64,000 nt of DNA from an uncultured Colwellia sp. (GTDB lineage Bacteria; Pseudomonadota; Gammaproteobacteria; Enterobacterales; Alteromonadaceae), in assembly GCA_913058395.1 (NCBI GenBank), contig CAJXQI010000023.1, forward strand, positions 1-64,000, written 5' to 3'. The position numbers were made by a program, and so were the translations under genes. Below the pieces are notes generated by a model. It was given only the letters and a program-made list of their open reading frames with translations, was not told where the DNA came from and made no database searches. How positions within the stretch are numbered: the stretch's first letter is position 1; each line of letters opens with the position of its first letter. Positions 17,817-27,306 of the stretch are shown one piece after another.

Positions 17817-18096
17817 AATTTACATAATCCCTATTGATTACTTAGCTTTACTAACACTAATAAATAAAAACTTAACACCTTGAGCAAAAGCGAACCTCAG
17901 CTTTGAGCTTGAAAGTATTACGTGTTAAAAAATCATACTTATACCGGTATTAATCGATATAGTAGCCCCATACCATTAGGCTTTTTTGCATGATTTTATT
18001 CTTCGCTTTTATCCATTGTACAATCCCAATAAATAAGTTCGAATGTAAGATATAAAAACACATAATTCTTAAAAAATAAATATATTAATTAACACT

Positions 18097-18975
18097 TTAA
18101 AGGCTCGCTAGGAATTTTCTATACAAGCTAATTTCTTCTGTTTTTTCCAACATATTTGAATGGCTAGCATTTTCGACAACCATTAGCTGCTTACTCGCTG
18201 ATTGGCTAACGTCAAACAAGCGTCGAGATAGTTCTACAGGAGCTTGCTGATCATCTTCACCTGCAATAATTAACAACGGATTTTTATAACTTTCCGCAAG
18301 CACTCTTTTGTTGTCTACTTGTTGAAATACTGGTTCAACATCAATGCTAATGAATAGCTTGCTATACCATGGCATTCTAGCATCTATCCATTCATCTACA
18401 TTTGTTGCAGAGCCTTGTAATACTAGCGCACTAGGCGTTTTTACTTTCACCACTTGCCCAGCAATAAAGCTTCCTAGCGAGAAACCATGAATTATAATTT
18501 TTTCTGGCAATAGTTTTTGCTCTATATAATCAAATTGCTGAGTAGCATCGGTGATGAGGTTAGCTATCGTTGCTTCACCATTACTTGCCCCAGTACCTCT
18601 GCGGTCGAAAATTACGATATCTTTATTGAGCTTCCCTAAAGACCCCATAACTGAAGCCATAGAATTTTCCACTGACATACCGTTACCCTGTAAAAAATAG
18701 ATAACTTCTTTTGAGCTCGGGTGATCAAGAAAAACACCTTTAATAACGATTGTTTCAGCTGAACTTTTCTCTGGGTTAGCACCTGTGTTGTCATTTACTA
18801 TTATTGATATCGGCTTTAATTCAAATGCAGAATAAACTCGCTGCCATTCTTGCCATTTTTCTACGGTATACGATGTAAGAATATCATCTTGGGCAATAAA
18901 CCCTTTTTGCGTTAATTGCGCGCTACAGGCAACTAGATTCAGTAAAACACCAATAAGTATTATTCTAAGCTTCAT
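18097..18975 (-). CDS. alpha/beta hydrolase lipoprotein
   Basis: A 292-residue protein with a lipoprotein signal peptide (LIGVLLNLVAC, lipidated Cys17), so it is probably anchored in the envelope facing the periplasm. The hydrolase fold is clear: FLQGNGMSVEN oxyanion strand, IVIFDRRGTGASNG near 122, the nucleophile elbow IIHGFSLGSF (G-F-S-L-G, near 160-170), a late acid in IIAGEDDQQAP and the catalytic His in VENASHSNMLE. It resembles the BEM46/YfhR-like esterases. The substrate is unknown. Single gene, no partner. Confidence 0.86.
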   Translation of the reverse strand: MKLRIILIGVLLNLVACSAQLTQKGFIAQDDILTSYTVEKWQEWQRVYSAFELKPISIIVNDNTGANPEKSSAETIVIKGVFLDHPSSKEVIYFLQGNGMSVENSMASVMGSLGKLNKDIVIFDRRGTGASNGEATIANLITDATQQFDYIEQKLLPEKIIIHGFSLGSFIAGQVVKVKTPSALVLQGSATNVDEWIDARMPWYSKLFISIDVEPVFQQVDNKRVLAESYKNPLLIIAGEDDQQAPVELSRRLFDVSQSASKQLMVVENASHSNMLEKTEEISLYRKFLASL

Positions 18976-19155
18976 ATTTTATTCCCTTAATCATTATAAT
19001 TTTTGCACTACTTTTCCATGGCATGCTAAATACACGACATTAAAAGTGAAGCTGGTTCACTTTGAAACAGCTCTAAAGTTATTGAAAGTTTGAGTTTCGC
19101 GATCAGCGAAATTTGAATTAAAAAGTAATTAGCTAAGTAGTAAGTCTTCTTTTCG

Positions 19156-19833
19156 CTAAATATCAGTATCGTCAGTAAAGCCAACGCCGAAAGCAATGCT
19201 ATTGCCCTCGCCTATATTAAACTCTAAGCCGGTTGACAGCTTATAGCCGAGTTTCCATTGAACATCGTTTCGTGAGTCGAACGGTGAGCTGAATCGACTT
19301 TTCCCATTGATTAAGCCGACGCTTGCTGCAATATAAGGCGATAAATTATCAAAAACATGTAACTTTTTAACTTTGACGCTACCGTATAGCGCCACTTCTT
19401 GATATTTACCATCAACGCCAAATGAACGGCTATTACCAAAGGCATTGCTCTGCTCAGCTCCAAAACGTCCAGAAAACTGCGTTGTAAGATAGTTAAGTTC
19501 AATGCTTTTACTCACTTGCCAATGATTATTTAGCTGAAGAGATTTTATTAAACCGAACCCAACAGACCGTGATAGGTTTTGCTGCTTTATTTCAAAACTT
19601 GTTATATCAAAATTAGTTATATCAACATCTTGGTTGTGGCTTACACCTAAAGAAAAGTAAGGCTGATATTCTGAAAATTTTACTTCTTCACTTAACCGTT
19701 CATCAATAGCATTACCCGCCAAACTATTACCGCTAAATAACATTGATAAAGTAATCAAAACATTAAAAATAATTCGATTAAGTTTTACGCCGAAAACACG
19801 CTTTGGCCAATTATGCTTTTTCATCTGTTTCAT
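19156..19833 (-). CDS. predicted outer-membrane beta-barrel protein
   Basis: A 225-residue protein with an N-terminal signal (NVLITLSMLFSGNSLAG) after a basic stretch. The remainder alternates polar and hydrophobic residues in short strands (YQPYFSLGVSHNQ, YQEVALYGSVKVKK, LSPYIAASVGLINGKS, WKLGYKLSTGLEFNI, NSIAFGVGF), as in small OmpW/OprF-like barrels. It lacks a terminal aromatic residue; it ends in DDTDI, so it may be a divergent barrel. Its start overlaps the stop of the XRE regulator by 23 bases, placing it third in a DUF2975-XRE operon. ATG 19824 is an alternative start. Confidence 0.65.
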   Translation of the reverse strand: MKQMKKHNWPKRVFGVKLNRIIFNVLITLSMLFSGNSLAGNAIDERLSEEVKFSEYQPYFSLGVSHNQDVDITNFDITSFEIKQQNLSRSVGFGLIKSLQLNNHWQVSKSIELNYLTTQFSGRFGAEQSNAFGNSRSFGVDGKYQEVALYGSVKVKKLHVFDNLSPYIAASVGLINGKSRFSSPFDSRNDVQWKLGYKLSTGLEFNIGEGNSIAFGVGFTDDTDI

Positions 19834-20038
19834 CCTTATGCTGATAAATTAAAATATCACCTGGTACACAATCTAATGCCTGACAAATAGCATCTAAAGT
19901 CGAGAAACGTATTGCTTTCGCCCTACCACTTTTTAAAACAGATAAGTTCTGTGGCGTGATACCTATGATTTGCGCGAGATCATTAGACTTCATTTTTCGC
20001 TTCGCCAACATGACGTCCAATTCAATAATTATCGCCAT
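19811..20038 (-). CDS. XRE-family helix-turn-helix regulator (YozG-like)
   Basis: A 75-residue DNA-binding protein starting MAIIIELDVMLAKRKM. The helix-turn-helix is seen as NDLAQIIGITPQNLSVLKSGRAKAIRFSTLDAI, followed by CQALDCVPGDIL, the standard end of the short Cro/CI-type family usually paired with DUF2975 proteins. I choose ATG 20038 because it overlaps the stop of the DUF2975 gene as TAATG, a translational-coupling arrangement; the open frame extends further upstream without sense. It probably autoregulates the operon through the inverted repeat at 20625-20642. Confidence 0.88.
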   Translation of the reverse strand: MAIIIELDVMLAKRKMKSNDLAQIIGITPQNLSVLKSGRAKAIRFSTLDAICQALDCVPGDILIYQHKDETDEKA

Positions 20039-20610
20039 TAGATCACCAACTCTTGTTGCTCTTTTATCAGTAAACCTTCTTGCATTATCCACGCTATAAC
20101 ATAAACAATGCTGCCAATTAGCAAATAGTTAAGCTCAGTAGAGCCAAAATTAAGGATGATAGGTAAACTGTCACTAAGACCGGTAAAACGTATAAACAAC
20201 GTGACTAATAATGGATAGAACAGATTGAGTAACAGCCAAAAAAGTAAGGTTTTACCCAACATTTTTAAACAATAAATCGTGTTAGTTGTGAAAATTTCCC
20301 CTTCTTGGTAATAAGAAAACAAACGCAGCAGGAAAAAATAAATGAAGAAGTAAGGCAATAATTCTGCGGAGCCTAAAATTAATGTGGTATTGAAGTTTTC
20401 TTGCTTAAGGCTTTGAGCAATATCTTGCCAAGAATGGCTAAATTCAATATTAAAACTACTATAAAACAGGCCAAAATCGACAATTGCTTGCTGCCCTAAA
20501 TCAGTATTCTCACCTAAGCTAGCAACTAAAACAAAGGCAATGACTTGCAAAGAAGCAAGAAAGAAAATTAAGTAGCGAATGTACTGACTTAGGCGCGATA
20601 TTTTGGACAT
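20038..20610 (-). CDS. DUF2975 membrane protein
   Basis: A 190-residue inner-membrane protein with four hydrophobic segments (about residues 10-32, 78-98, 112-135 and 155-178). The segment LFSYYQEGEIFTTNTIYCLKMLGK (about 95-118) is the family mark of DUF2975. Such proteins are usually encoded directly before a short XRE regulator, as here, and may sense a membrane signal and control the regulator; the mechanism is not established as far as I know. It is the first gene of a three-gene overlapping operon. Confidence 0.85.
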   Translation of the reverse strand: MSKISRLSQYIRYLIFFLASLQVIAFVLVASLGENTDLGQQAIVDFGLFYSSFNIEFSHSWQDIAQSLKQENFNTTLILGSAELLPYFFIYFFLLRLFSYYQEGEIFTTNTIYCLKMLGKTLLFWLLLNLFYPLLVTLFIRFTGLSDSLPIILNFGSTELNYLLIGSIVYVIAWIMQEGLLIKEQQELVI

Positions 20611-20624
20611 TTATAGGTTATCTC

Positions 20625-20642
20625 AATGTAATGATTTACATT
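20625..20642 (-). promoter_or_regulatory. candidate operator for the DUF2975-XRE operon
   Basis: A perfect 7-bp inverted repeat AATGTAA-TGAT-TTACATT lies 15-32 bases before the start codon of the first operon gene. Its position fits autorepression by the XRE protein. The repeat is seen; the binding is inferred. Confidence 0.5.
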
Positions 20643-21026
20643 AAACTAACATATAGGTAAATAAAAACAACCATTAGTTACCGATAAACGATAACTTTAA
20701 AATCTTAAACAGTAATTAATAAAAGTAAAACACCTTGTAAACACTTACAGACTGAAAGCGTATAACTGGCGAAGAGTATGTTAATTTGGCGGATTATTAT
20801 ATTGAATCTTAAATGGGTAAACTAATGCTGGTTGCCGTTTGAAAGCCATTGAGGTTAACTAAAAGCAACACTATTAAACACGCGATGATGACGTATGCAA
20901 CCTTATAAATTAAGCCGAAAGTTAACGAACAATCATTAACATCGACTCATTATTAAAACGGCACAGTGCTAATAGCCTAAAATAAGTCATAACCTAGCGT
21001 TAAATTAAAACTTATTTTTAGCTAAT
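20643..21026. other. intergenic, no gene seen
   Basis: About 380 AT-rich bases between the DUF2975 operon and the DUF2750 gene. No frame with coding character and no terminator with a T-run was found. Confidence 0.5.
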
Positions 21027-21383
21027 TTATAAAGTTTCAATCTCTGCTAATGCTTGAGTAAATTCAGGTAACTCTAATTCAAAGCAATCAGCATCTTCTT
21101 GCCAATCCAATCCGATAATAACATTGTCTTCAAGCAAGTCTTCGACCCAAAACTCCATCCAATCAGCAACACTAATGGCAGCGGGAACATAATCCGCCCA
21201 CTCTTCAACACAATGTTTTTTAGCTAATGTTTCAGTTGACCAAAGCGGCATAACTTCAGTATTTTCAAAGTTTACTGAATCAAGAACTACCCAATCTTCA
21301 CTACTTTTATCTTGCAGTGCCCAAAGAGTTTGTGTTTCTTTAATTTGATTTATAAAAGTACTAAGTACGCTTACTGTTGACAT
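21027..21383 (-). CDS. DUF2750 family protein
   Basis: A 118-residue acidic, soluble protein. The pattern WALQDKSSEDWVVLDS, VMPLWSTETLAKKHCVEEWADYVP and a final WMEFWVEDLLEDN...GLDW matches DUF2750, a small family with unknown function whose members share the P-L-W-x3 block. It lies alone, convergent to nothing, divergent from the TonB receptor gene. A role linked to the receptor is possible only by position. Confidence 0.82.
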   Translation of the reverse strand: MSTVSVLSTFINQIKETQTLWALQDKSSEDWVVLDSVNFENTEVMPLWSTETLAKKHCVEEWADYVPAAISVADWMEFWVEDLLEDNVIIGLDWQEDADCFELELPEFTQALAEIETL

Positions 21384-21576
21384 AATATCAAGTTACCTTA
21401 AAAGTTTTGTCGCCATTATACGGGGGCAAAGCATTTTACTCAACGCAACTAAAACTAGCATTATCAAATATTCACCACCGTTAGAAATAGCATTAGTAGT
21501 TGTTGACTGCCCCCACCTATTCAATAACTTGTTTTAAATCAAAAAAAGGCAATTAACGTTAAAAATCAATAGCAAG

Positions 21577-21593
21577 TGCGACATTATGTCGCA
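21577..21593 (+). promoter_or_regulatory. perfect 17-bp palindrome upstream of the TonB receptor
   Basis: TGCGACAT-T-ATGTCGCA is a perfect palindrome with a single central base, 65-81 bases upstream of the receptor ATG. The size and odd-length dyad suit a dimeric repressor or activator. It does not resemble a Fur box. The palindrome is seen; the binding protein is unknown. Confidence 0.6.
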
Positions 21594-21657
21594 GTAAAGA
21601 ATTGAACTTTTCAGATATAGTTGCCGCAATTAATACCTATTATCAAAGAGCTTCTCC

Positions 21658-24306
21658 ATGTTACTGAAAAAATCTTACCTAAGTATTTGCTGCTCAATAG
21701 CTTTTGTCTCCGCTTTCACCGTTAATGCTGACGAAATAGATAGCCAGACCACCGAACGAATTGAAATCACCGGTTCACGCATTAAACAGGTTGACCTTGA
21801 GTCCGCCAGCCCAGTAACCGTTATTGATGCCCCGCAAATTGCCTTTTCTGGTATTTCCAGCGTTGAAGAATTATTGCAAGAAATGACAGCAGCTGCAGGC
21901 CCTGCTGGTAACGCGACAAACGCTTACTGGACCAGTAATGGTTATGCCACAGCACAAATAAATCTACGAGGTTTAGGTATTAAACGTACCTTAGTATTAC
22001 TAAATGGTCGCCGCATTGTTGCTGGTGGTACCGGTGCGAACGATAGCCCTGATCTGAATATGATCCCAGTGAACTTAATCAAACGCATTGAAGTACTAAA
22101 AGATGGTGCTTCCGCTATTTACGGCGCAGATGCTATTGCTGGTGTGGTTAACATTATTACTAAAGATGATTTTTCAGGTGCGCAACTAACCATGAAAGCA
22201 GGTGCAAGCGATAAAGGCGATACTGAAAATCAAGAAATAAATTTAACTTTAGGCAGCGATTTTGACCGCGGTAATATGGTGGTTAACATCAATTACGTTA
22301 ACACTGGCAATGCCTTACAGTCAGAACGAAATCCTTGTCCATTAACAGAAGTTGATGGCAAACTTGAATGTTTCTATTCCGGCTCAACAGTTGGTGGTCG
22401 TGCAACACTTGCTGATGGTAGTGAAGTACAATTTAACCAAAACCCAACGGGCGACGGTAATAGTTATTCAACTTACAGTAACAGTGAACATGGCTATAAC
22501 TGGTTTGAATCTTTAAATTCATATAGCCCAATGCAACGCTTTAACATTGCAACCTTAGTTAACTACGATGTTAATGACGATGTACAATTAAGTACTGAAC
22601 TTATTTATGCAAATCGTCGTTCAAGCCAAATTGTCACTCCAAGAGGCTTTGCAAAAGTAAACGTTGCCAGTGATTTTGTTTACAATCCAACTGGCCAAGA
22701 TTTAGTCTTAAAAAATCGTCGTAATGTTGAAGTTGATAATCCTGAATTTTTTCAAGAAACCAATACCTTACAAACAAGCTTTATGCTTAACGGTGAACTG
22801 GCTAACGATTGGCAATGGCAACTAAGTTACAGCTATGGCCGTAACACCGGCACCGACGGTTGGAGTTATGACTTTAATGATGCTCGCGTTGCACAAACAT
22901 TAGACAGCTCAGTTTGTAGCACAGAGCCTGGTGCGGCAATTCCTTGTGGTGACTATTTTGGCGTTGGAGAACTTTCCCAAGAAGTTATTGACTATGTCAC
23001 TTATCAACGAGAAGGCACTGGTGGTAACGAATTACGTGCTTGGGCTGGTCAATTAACCGGTGATTTAGTCGAGCTTGATGCCGGTACGTTAGCTTTTGCT
23101 GCAGGCATTGAGCAACGCGACGAAAAAGGTTGGCGTAAGCCCGACACAGTTGCCCAACAAAATGGTGATGAAGATGCCATTTCTGGTGCTTACCAAGTAA
23201 AAGAAGCTTATATTGAATTTGCAGTGCCGCTAGCACGCAACACTGCTTGGGCAGAAAACCTAGCTGCTGATGTCGCACTGCGTTATTCAGATTATTCTAC
23301 CTTTGATTCTGATACAACATATAAGCTTGGGCTTACTTGGCGTATAAACGACGCTTTTATGCTCAGAGGTGTACGCTCTTCGGCATTTAGAACACCAACT
23401 ATTACGGAGTTATTTGGCGGTACAAACACTGAAAACCTTATTACGGTTGATCCTTGCGCCGGCGCTACAGGCACAATCAAAGAAAACTGTCTTGCTGCTG
23501 GTGTTCCAGTTGACTTCGTACAGGATGGCTCAACCGTTAAAACCAGTGTTGGTGGCAACCCAGATGTGGCTCCAGAGCGAGCAAATACATTAACATTAGG
23601 TGCTGTATGGCAAAGCCCGTATGCTGATGACTTAGCCGTTACGCTAGATTACTTCGATATAGAAATAGACAATGCGATTAACTCGGTTGCCGGTTCGAAC
23701 ATGCTACGTTTATGTTATTCAGACCCTGTAGCCTATGCTGCTTACTGCGATAATATTGTTCGTGACGAAAATACCCATCAAGTGATTGAAATTGAGAAAC
23801 GCCCGATGAATGCTGCCAATGAAAAAGTTGCCGGTATTGACGTTAATGTAAAATACAAAACAGAATACAATGGCTATCAGCTGTCATTAAACTGGGATGT
23901 AACACGCTTATTAACCCATGAAAACACCGCTTTTGATGGCGCCGAAACTGAAGTGCTTTTAGGTAAAATTACTGCTGACCGTGGTAGCTATGCTAAATGG
24001 AAAAGTAATATTCAAACCTCAGTAGCAACACAAGATTGGAAATTTAATTATAGCATTCGTTATATTGGTAAAGCTGATGATGAAAATGGTGGCGGCCCTA
24101 TCGGTAGTTCAGTACCTAGTATTTTCTATCATGATATTCAAGCAAGCTATGCCATGTCTGATGATTTAGTATTTTCAGCAGGTATTGATAATGTATTTGA
24201 TAAACAGCCGCCGTTTTTAACTTCAACGAATGATGCTAATACCGACGTATTTACTTACGACACCGTTGGGCGCAGAGGCTATGTAAAAGCAAATTATTAC
24301 TTTTAA
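21658..24306 (+). CDS. TonB-dependent outer-membrane receptor
   Basis: An 882-residue receptor with a signal peptide (cleavage near NADA, residue 24). A plug domain follows: ERIEITGSRIKQVDLESASPVTV (a TonB-box-like start), INLRGLGIKRTLVLLNGRR near 100, LIKRIEVLKDGASAIYGADAIAGVVNIITK near 135-165. The 22-strand barrel follows and ends VGRRGYVKANYYF with the terminal Phe typical of barrels. It imports a ligand across the outer membrane with energy from TonB-ExbBD. The type is widespread in Alteromonadales for sugars, peptides or siderophores; the ligand is not evident here. The palindrome upstream suggests specific control. A terminator follows. Confidence 0.95.
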   Translation: MLLKKSYLSICCSIAFVSAFTVNADEIDSQTTERIEITGSRIKQVDLESASPVTVIDAPQIAFSGISSVEELLQEMTAAAGPAGNATNAYWTSNGYATAQINLRGLGIKRTLVLLNGRRIVAGGTGANDSPDLNMIPVNLIKRIEVLKDGASAIYGADAIAGVVNIITKDDFSGAQLTMKAGASDKGDTENQEINLTLGSDFDRGNMVVNINYVNTGNALQSERNPCPLTEVDGKLECFYSGSTVGGRATLADGSEVQFNQNPTGDGNSYSTYSNSEHGYNWFESLNSYSPMQRFNIATLVNYDVNDDVQLSTELIYANRRSSQIVTPRGFAKVNVASDFVYNPTGQDLVLKNRRNVEVDNPEFFQETNTLQTSFMLNGELANDWQWQLSYSYGRNTGTDGWSYDFNDARVAQTLDSSVCSTEPGAAIPCGDYFGVGELSQEVIDYVTYQREGTGGNELRAWAGQLTGDLVELDAGTLAFAAGIEQRDEKGWRKPDTVAQQNGDEDAISGAYQVKEAYIEFAVPLARNTAWAENLAADVALRYSDYSTFDSDTTYKLGLTWRINDAFMLRGVRSSAFRTPTITELFGGTNTENLITVDPCAGATGTIKENCLAAGVPVDFVQDGSTVKTSVGGNPDVAPERANTLTLGAVWQSPYADDLAVTLDYFDIEIDNAINSVAGSNMLRLCYSDPVAYAAYCDNIVRDENTHQVIEIEKRPMNAANEKVAGIDVNVKYKTEYNGYQLSLNWDVTRLLTHENTAFDGAETEVLLGKITADRGSYAKWKSNIQTSVATQDWKFNYSIRYIGKADDENGGGPIGSSVPSIFYHDIQASYAMSDDLVFSAGIDNVFDKQPPFLTSTNDANTDVFTYDTVGRRGYVKANYYF

Positions 24307-24344
24307 TAGTCGAATTTGTCGCATTATTCTTCAGTAATACTTAC

Positions 24345-24372
24345 ACAAAGGACACTTTTTAGTGTCCTTTGT
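24345..24372 (+). terminator. hairpin after the TonB receptor gene
   Basis: A 12-bp perfect stem ACAAAGGACACT / AGTGTCCTTTGT with a TTTT loop, 38 bases past the receptor stop. The T-run after the stem is short (ACTTTC), so efficiency is uncertain. It also lies near the 3' end of the convergent acyltransferase gene. Confidence 0.75.
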
Positions 24373-24397
24373 ACTTTCAATACTTAAACTCAATGAC

Positions 24398-26362
24398 CTA
24401 CTCAGAAACATTAAATTGATTATAGCCTTCATTAATCAAATGGTTAATTAGCCTTTTACCAAAAACTTTCTCTCCTGCATAACTAATATGCGTTTTGTCT
24501 GAGTAAGTAATATCACCATCAATGATCAAATCTTTTGGCATATTTAGCTCAAACGCAACTAATTTAGAAATATAGGGAATTTCATATTCTTTAAGTTTCG
24601 ATGAAAATACACTATCAACAAAAAGGCTTAAAGATGTACTATTTTCTGAGATAATATTCTCATGTTGCTTATCAAAGGATTGTTCGTAATTCCAATGTAT
24701 AGGTGCCGTTTTCAAAGAAGGTAGCATGCCTATCATAACTACGTTTAAAGAATATTTTTCTTTTATCCCAACTAAGTAATCAACAACTTCTTTTATACTA
24801 GCGATAGATAAGTCTTCAGCAGTAGCTTCCTTTTCCTCAACCTTGAATAACCGGTAAGGTGCTTGTGTATATAGTACATGGGAAATATTCTTTGAATGTT
24901 TAGCTGCAAATAATTTAAAGTCCTCGTACTGACATTTAGGCATGTTTTCGGGTGGATCAATAAACTTATGTGCTCGGCAATAGCCTTTAGAAACACTGAC
25001 TATAAAAGGGTTAGATGCATTCATTGCTATAGCGTTATACAAATCCATACCATGGCTTCCACCGAGTATAAATATTGACTGTCCGTGCTTTTCCGCACAC
25101 TTATTAAACCTAATTATAAAATTTTCATTGAATTCATTTGACCAAAACTTACAACCATCATCGAACATCATTTGATTTGAAAAAGATTGTTCTGCTGTTT
25201 GCATTTTTTTATAACGAGCCATTTTTTCAGGAAAAATCACTTTTTGAATTTGCATGTTCTCTTTAAGCAATAGCCCCACTAATGAGAAAATAACTATTGA
25301 CGCCATCGAATACTTGAGCATTTTACTTTCATTAAATTTTTTTCTATCTCTAAATGGATTTTCAACATATTTCCAAGTTAAATAACTCAAAGAAAAAATC
25401 AATGTTATTGCTGTGAGAATCTGACTCGGCTCTAAGTGAATTGAATATATCTTTTTCATTAAAGCTAAAACTGGTTGATGCCAAAGATATAGGCTATAGC
25501 TAATTAACCCAATCATTGATAGAAATTGAATTGATAAAGCTCTCCCAATAACATTCCCTTGTTCTGAAAAAAGTAAAACTAATACAGCCCCTAATACTGG
25601 CAATATCGTTAATGACGTTGGATGCAAAGTCGAAGGAGTAAACAAAAAGTAAGAAACTAAAATAAAGCTAATGCCTATACCTGCAAGGAATGTTGAAAGT
25701 TTAGCTCTAATTTTTCTTACATAATCATTTAAGTAAAACACAGCGGCTAACGCCCCAGCCATTAATTCCCATGCCCTTGAAGGAAGTAAATAGAAGTTTC
25801 CTATAGGAGAATTAGCTGCCCCCCACTCAGAAATTAACAAACTAGCAATAGAAATTAAAATTAAAGCACTAACAACTATTTTCCTTCCTGAAGAAAACAA
25901 TGCCATGATAAGTAACGGAAAAAATATATAAAATTGCTCTTCAACCGCCAAACTCCAAGTATGAAGCATTGGAGAAAGTTCTGATGCAGTTCCAAAGTAG
26001 CCCGAGGTCTGCCAAAAATATATATTAGATGAGAAGAGGACTGTACTTAAAACACTAACACCATAATCACCAATAAATTTAGGATTTCCACTTATGAACG
26101 GTATAATCAGTGAAGTTATAATAATAACGGCTAATAAAGCCGGTAGTATTCTTCTTGCTCTACGTTCATAAAATTTAACAAGCGAAAAGCTATTATTTTC
26201 AAACTCCCTCAATAAAATAGACGTTATCAGAAAGCCACTGATGACAAAAAAAACGTCTACGCCTAGAAAGCCGCCTGTAATATAAGGCAATCCAGAGTGA
26301 ACCCAAATGACGGGGAGAATGGCGATAGCCCTAAGACCATCAATTTCCTTACGATAATGCAA
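24398..26362 (-). CDS. OafA/YrhL-type acyltransferase with C-terminal SGNH domain
   Basis: A 654-residue inner-membrane protein. The N-terminal part (about 1-350) is an acyltransferase-3 domain with ten or so membrane helices, starting YRKEIDGLRAIAILPVIWVH (catalytic His), GFLGVDVFFVISGFLI, HTWSLAVEEQFYIFFPLL and YLWHQPVL. The C-terminal part (about 400-654) is an SGNH hydrolase-like domain with LGGSHGMDLYNA and a final DKTHISYAG (Asp/His pair). Such fusions O-acetylate cell-surface glycans such as O-antigen or exopolysaccharide, the SGNH domain transferring the acetyl group in the periplasm. It stands alone, not in a glycan cluster. Confidence 0.9.
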   Translation of the reverse strand: MHYRKEIDGLRAIAILPVIWVHSGLPYITGGFLGVDVFFVISGFLITSILLREFENNSFSLVKFYERRARRILPALLAVIIITSLIIPFISGNPKFIGDYGVSVLSTVLFSSNIYFWQTSGYFGTASELSPMLHTWSLAVEEQFYIFFPLLIMALFSSGRKIVVSALILISIASLLISEWGAANSPIGNFYLLPSRAWELMAGALAAVFYLNDYVRKIRAKLSTFLAGIGISFILVSYFLFTPSTLHPTSLTILPVLGAVLVLLFSEQGNVIGRALSIQFLSMIGLISYSLYLWHQPVLALMKKIYSIHLEPSQILTAITLIFSLSYLTWKYVENPFRDRKKFNESKMLKYSMASIVIFSLVGLLLKENMQIQKVIFPEKMARYKKMQTAEQSFSNQMMFDDGCKFWSNEFNENFIIRFNKCAEKHGQSIFILGGSHGMDLYNAIAMNASNPFIVSVSKGYCRAHKFIDPPENMPKCQYEDFKLFAAKHSKNISHVLYTQAPYRLFKVEEKEATAEDLSIASIKEVVDYLVGIKEKYSLNVVMIGMLPSLKTAPIHWNYEQSFDKQHENIISENSTSLSLFVDSVFSSKLKEYEIPYISKLVAFELNMPKDLIIDGDITYSDKTHISYAGEKVFGKRLINHLINEGYNQFNVSE

Positions 26363-26733
26363 TGCATACTTCCTTGATTAATAATAATACTGATAAAATT
26401 GTTACTATCTTCACTATGTTATAATATTTCGGCTAATATAAGTAACAATTAAGTGTTATTCAAGTGACAATTGAGTGCATCAAAAAAATATCAAGAACGT
26501 AACATTTTAAACTATTGGGACTGCATTCAGACGACAAATGCTCCAAAGTGTAATCGCGATATTTAATAGCTGAGATGTATTGCTAATAGCAACAAAAGAA
26601 AGGGACTCGACTTTAGTTCTGTACTCTCTTCAATATCCATCTATCACTTTATTATGTTAAGAACTACTTAATCTTGATAGTAGATCAAACTCGCCAAACT
26701 TCCATTAATTTGCATGCTGCTTATAAGATAGTG
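26363..26733. other. intergenic, no gene seen
   Basis: About 370 bases between the start of the acyltransferase gene and the stop of the YedK-like gene. No coding frame and no clear hairpin is visible. Confidence 0.5.
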
Positions 26734-27306
26734 CTAAGCAGCACTTACGACTAATAGATCTTGTTCAAGAGGTAACATTAATTTCTGCAACTCACTAAAA
26801 TTTTGCCCAAACCATAACTTGATGCTTTCAGGCTTGATCAGTACAGGCATTCGATGGTGATACTGCGCACATAAATGATTAGATTGAGTAGTTAGCGTAA
26901 CAACTTCTAGAGCTTCGCCTTGTCGATAATAGCTGATGCCTGCCATATATATGGGGTGGTGCTCTTTATGTCTAAAATAGTATTTTTGCTTTTTATTACT
27001 TTCCTTTCTCCATTCATACCAACCGCTACAGGGAACTAAACAACGATGGCGAGTAAACGCTTGAGCAAATGTAGGCTTATGAGCAACAGTTTCACTTTGG
27101 GCGTTAATCACTAAACGTTTGGACCATGGTGGTTGTATGCCCCATTGCATATCAGCCTGCAATAAATAATTTTCTTGGCGAACAATTGCTGCAACATTTT
27201 CACTTGGACAAAGATTGTTATTACTTTTGCTGTAAAATTTGATGCCTAGTGTATCACTTACGATTTGGCATAAAGGATAATCAATAACATTAAGTCGACC
27301 ACACAT
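26734..27306 (-). CDS. yedK: SOS-response-associated peptidase family, YedK/HMCES-like DNA repair protein
   Basis: A 190-residue SRAP-domain protein. The catalytic Cys2 directly follows Met1 (MCGR), exposed after Met removal. The other site residues are present: N68 (VINAQSET), E98 in GWYEWR and H160 in YHHRMPV. SRAP proteins form a thiazolidine link with abasic sites in single-stranded DNA and so protect them. E. coli YedK is 222 residues, so this is a slightly short version. No LexA box is apparent upstream. It is a single gene, divergent from the PEP-CTERM gene. Confidence 0.92.
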   Translation of the reverse strand: MCGRLNVIDYPLCQIVSDTLGIKFYSKSNNNLCPSENVAAIVRQENYLLQADMQWGIQPPWSKRLVINAQSETVAHKPTFAQAFTRHRCLVPCSGWYEWRKESNKKQKYYFRHKEHHPIYMAGISYYRQGEALEVVTLTTQSNHLCAQYHHRMPVLIKPESIKLWFGQNFSELQKLMLPLEQDLLVVSAA

